Below, one piece after another: positions 61,718 to 64,000 of a stretch of 64,000 nt of DNA. Where the stretch lies: the NCBI GenBank assembly GCA_038209365.1, contig JBBQXS010000007.1, positions 62,001 to 126,000 of the forward strand, given 5' to 3'. Both the position numbers and the translations under genes were made by a program. Source of the stretch: DASQHW01 sp038209365. Its GTDB lineage: Bacteria > Actinomycetota > Acidimicrobiia > IMCC26256 > PALSA-610. The stretch's first letter is position 1. The number at the start of each line of letters is the position of its first letter. The notes below the pieces were generated by a model. It was not told the origin of the DNA and made no database searches. It saw only the letters and a list, made by a program, of their open reading frames with translations.

Positions 61718-63184
61718 ATGAACCCCCAGGTCTTGATCGGCGGGGAGTGGGTCGGTACCGGCGCCGGCTACGACGTCGTCAACCCTGCGACCGAGGAGGT
61801 CGTCGGGATCGCGCCCGAGGCGTCGGTCGCGCAGGCCCGGGACGCGGCGCGCGCCGCGCAGGAGGCGTTCCCGGCCTGGTCGCAGACGTCGCCGCACCGG
61901 CGCGCCGAGCTGTTGCAACGCACTGCCGACGCGATGAAGGAGCGTTTCGACGAGCTCCTCCCGCTCGTCATCGCCGAGACCGGCTGTACCGCGACGGTCG
62001 GCAAGCAGATGCAGGTCCCGCAGGCACGTGTGCGGTTCGAGACGTACGCGCGTCTCGCGCACGAGGCGGAGTCGACGGGTCTCGGGGTCATCCCGCTGCC
62101 CCCGATGGAGATGCCCCAGACCGCGCTCGCACCCGGCGGGCTGATGGGCGCGATCGCGCGCCGCCAACCCGTGGGCGCGGTCGCATGCATCACGCCGTAC
62201 AACTTCCCGATCGTCAACATGGCCGGCAAGATCGGTCCCGCGCTCGCAATGGGCAACACCGTCGTCGTGCGGCCGGCATCGCAGAACCCGCTCGCCGTGA
62301 TCGAGCTCGTCCGGATCATGCACGACGTCGGGTTCCCGCCCGGCGTCGTGAACGTCGTCACCGGGTCGACCCCCGAAACCGGTGAGGCGTTGGTGGAGAC
62401 GCGCGACATCGACATGGTGTCGTTCACGGGATCGACGGGCGTCGGGATCCGCATCGGCGAGGCGGGTGGCCGCACGATGAAGCGGCTGCTCCTCGAGCTG
62501 GGCGGCAAGGGCGCGGCGCTCGTGTTCGACGACGCCAACCTGAAGACCGCGATCCAGATGATCGGCTCGACGTGGACGTTCCACTCCGGGCAGATCTGCA
62601 CGGCGCCGACGCGCGCGATCGTGCAGCGCGGCGTGTACGAGCAGGTGGTCGAGGGTCTCACCAAGATGGCGGGGCATCTCAAGGTCGGCGACCCGTACGC
62701 GCCCGACACGGTGATCGGGCCGTTGATCACCGCCGCACACCGCGACCGGGTCGAGGGCTACGTCGAGGCCGGGCGCGCCGAAGGCGGCGAGATCGTCGCG
62801 GGCGGACAGCGGCCCGAGAAGCCGGACCGGGGCTTCTACGCGGCACCGACGTTGATCGCGGGCTGTCGCGCCGGCATGCGTGTCGTGCAGGAAGAGATCT
62901 TCGGGCCGGTCGTCGTCGTGCTGCCGTTCGACGACGAGGACGACGGCGTCGCGCTCGCGAACGACACAGATTTCGGGCTGTACGACTACGTGTTCAGCGC
63001 TGACACCGCCCGGGCATTCCGCGTGAGCAAACGGCTGCGCGCCGGCAACATCGGCATCAACACGACGCAACGCAACCACAACACCCCGTTCGGCGGCACG
63101 AAGTGGAGCGGTGTCGGACGCGACGGCGGAGTGTTCGGCCTCCACGCGTACACCGAGCTGCAGTCCGTCGTCTGGCCCGGTTGA
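61718..63184 (+). CDS. NAD(P)-dependent aldehyde dehydrogenase
   Basis: 488 residues. ITPYNFPIVN (158-167), GSTGVGIRI (238-246), Glu260 in LELGGKGA and catalytic Cys294 in HSGQICTAP define the family. Oxidises an aldehyde to the acid. It lacks any N-terminal extra domain, unlike the DUF480 fusion. It reads toward the partial LLM gene 9 bp downstream and may form an operon with it. Confidence 0.9.
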   Translation: MNPQVLIGGEWVGTGAGYDVVNPATEEVVGIAPEASVAQARDAARAAQEAFPAWSQTSPHRRAELLQRTADAMKERFDELLPLVIAETGCTATVGKQMQVPQARVRFETYARLAHEAESTGLGVIPLPPMEMPQTALAPGGLMGAIARRQPVGAVACITPYNFPIVNMAGKIGPALAMGNTVVVRPASQNPLAVIELVRIMHDVGFPPGVVNVVTGSTPETGEALVETRDIDMVSFTGSTGVGIRIGEAGGRTMKRLLLELGGKGAALVFDDANLKTAIQMIGSTWTFHSGQICTAPTRAIVQRGVYEQVVEGLTKMAGHLKVGDPYAPDTVIGPLITAAHRDRVEGYVEAGRAEGGEIVAGGQRPEKPDRGFYAAPTLIAGCRAGMRVVQEEIFGPVVVVLPFDDEDDGVALANDTDFGLYDYVFSADTARAFRVSKRLRAGNIGINTTQRNHNTPFGGTKWSGVGRDGGVFGLHAYTELQSVVWPG

Positions 63185-63193
63185 CGCCGCGTG

Positions 63194-64000
63194 ATGAGCG
63201 AGACCGTTTCGATCGTTCCCGACGGCGTCCTCGGGTACGGGATGCAGCTGCCGGTGCAGGCGTTGTCGGTGCGCGTGTCGATGCCGTGGGAGCAGCAGGG
63301 CACCGTCGACGACATGGTCCGTGCCGCACGGGCGTGTGACGCGGCGGGGTTCCTGTACGTCGCGGTGTGCCACCACGTCGCGATCCCCCGGGAGCCGGCG
63401 GAGATGATGTCGACGCAGTGGTTCGACCCCGTCGCCACACTCGCATACATCGCGGCCAACACGACGCGTACGCGCCTCACGAGCAACGTCTTCGTGGCGG
63501 CGTATCAGCACCCGCTCGTCGCGGCCAAGGCGTTCGCGACGCTCGACCGGCTCTCGAGCGGGCGCGCGATCGTCGGCATCGGCGCCGGGCACGTCGAGGG
63601 CGAGTTCGACGCGCTCGGCCTGTCGTTCAAGGGACGGGGCGAGATCACCGACCACGCGCTCGAAACGATCAAGGACGCGCTCACGCACGAGTGGACGGGC
63701 GACGGCGTCGGGCAGCGCCCGCGTCCGGTGCAAGAGCCGCACCCGCCGATCTGGATCGGTGGATCGGGCAAGCCCGCGCTCCGCCGGGTCGCGCATCTCG
63801 GCGACGGATGGATCCCGCAGGCCACGCCGCTCGACCGGCTCGGCGACGACATCGGATGGATCCTGCAAGAGTGCGACCGCGTGCGCCCGGGTGCGCGGCC
63901 CGAGGTGGGCTATCACCTGATTGCCCACGTGGGCGACGCGTCGTGGGACCTCCCCAAGGGTGTGCTCTCGGGACCGCCCGCTCGGATCGTCGACTTCGCG
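63194..64000 (+). CDS. LLM-class F420-dependent oxidoreductase, 3' end missing
   Basis: At least 269 residues of a luciferase-like oxidoreductase; the frame runs off the window without a stop. DDMVRAARACDAAGFLYVAV, TRLTSNVFVAAYQHPLV, GRAIVGIGAGHVEGEFDALG and PHPPIWIGGSGKPALRRVA are diagnostic for F420-type members. ATG at 63194 (or the GTG just before it) starts 9 bp after the aldehyde dehydrogenase stop, so the pair is probably cotranscribed. Confidence 0.85.
   Translation, partial: MSETVSIVPDGVLGYGMQLPVQALSVRVSMPWEQQGTVDDMVRAARACDAAGFLYVAVCHHVAIPREPAEMMSTQWFDPVATLAYIAANTTRTRLTSNVFVAAYQHPLVAAKAFATLDRLSSGRAIVGIGAGHVEGEFDALGLSFKGRGEITDHALETIKDALTHEWTGDGVGQRPRPVQEPHPPIWIGGSGKPALRRVAHLGDGWIPQATPLDRLGDDIGWILQECDRVRPGARPEVGYHLIAHVGDASWDLPKGVLSGPPARIVDFA

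Overview
The window reads as chromosomal DNA from a high-GC actinobacterium. Codon third positions are mostly G or C, start codons are a mix of ATG, GTG and occasional TTG, and many genes appear to have leaderless promoters. The gene content (several F420-type LLM oxidoreductases, FadE-like acyl-CoA dehydrogenases, two DUF222/13E12 HNH proteins, a fused LivHM permease, a stand-alone LigD polymerase domain with Ku) fits Actinomycetota, possibly the Acidimicrobiia; that finer placement is an inference. I saw no rRNA, tRNA, CRISPR array, integrase or transposase. No stretch without a gene exceeds 300 bp; the longest (6218-6503) holds a candidate gltB promoter.

Layout. 1-6.2 kb: end of a TrmH-type RNA methyltransferase, an ABC-F ATPase, a pentapeptide-repeat protein, an FtsX-type permease coupled to an ATPase with a cyclic-nucleotide-binding tail, and the first DUF222-HNH gene. 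6.5-12.5 kb: gltBD glutamate synthase, closed by a perfect hairpin. 12.6-20 kb: two acyl-CoA dehydrogenases, an MFS carrier, an Aat-ArsC fusion, a disulfide-type flavoprotein and AlaX. 20-29.8 kb: hydrolases, a frameshifted acyl-ACP thioesterase, an LLM enzyme, a DUF480-aldehyde dehydrogenase fusion, a membrane-anchored XRE protein, a carboxylesterase, a crotonase and a PhyH dioxygenase. 29.9-36.8 kb: a transglutaminase-like protein, a VIT-type transporter, a methyltransferase and a compact KAS III / acyl-AMP ligase / ACP / thiolase group. 36.8-41.3 kb: an SDR and LigD-type polymerase transcribed away from Ku, then a binding protein and a hexapeptide acyltransferase. 41.3-48.9 kb: a TetR-led branched-chain amino-acid-type uptake operon. 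49-58.9 kb: a HelD-like helicase, a DUF4097/cyclase/START-like trio, gpmA, a low-Mr phosphatase, an isochorismatase-fold protein, an amidohydrolase and the second DUF222-HNH gene. 58.9-64 kb: a thioesterase, a two-VOC protein paired with an ECF sigma factor, LLM oxidoreductases and an aldehyde dehydrogenase.

Most distinctive features. (1) The uptake operon encodes one 1000-residue polypeptide joining an MFS carrier to both Liv ATPases. (2) The two DUF222-HNH genes each carry a SOS-box-like palindrome centred on the start codon, directly downstream of a TANNNT -10 element. (3) Three further unexpected in-frame fusions occur: Aat-ArsC, DUF480-ALDH and ABC ATPase-cNMP domain. (4) A small lipid-type cluster combines KAS III, an acyl-AMP ligase and an ACP.

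Genes are packed tightly. Many neighbours overlap by 1-8 bp (ATGA/GTGA), and several convergent pairs overlap at their 3' ends. All functions are read from sequence motifs; no database search was possible.
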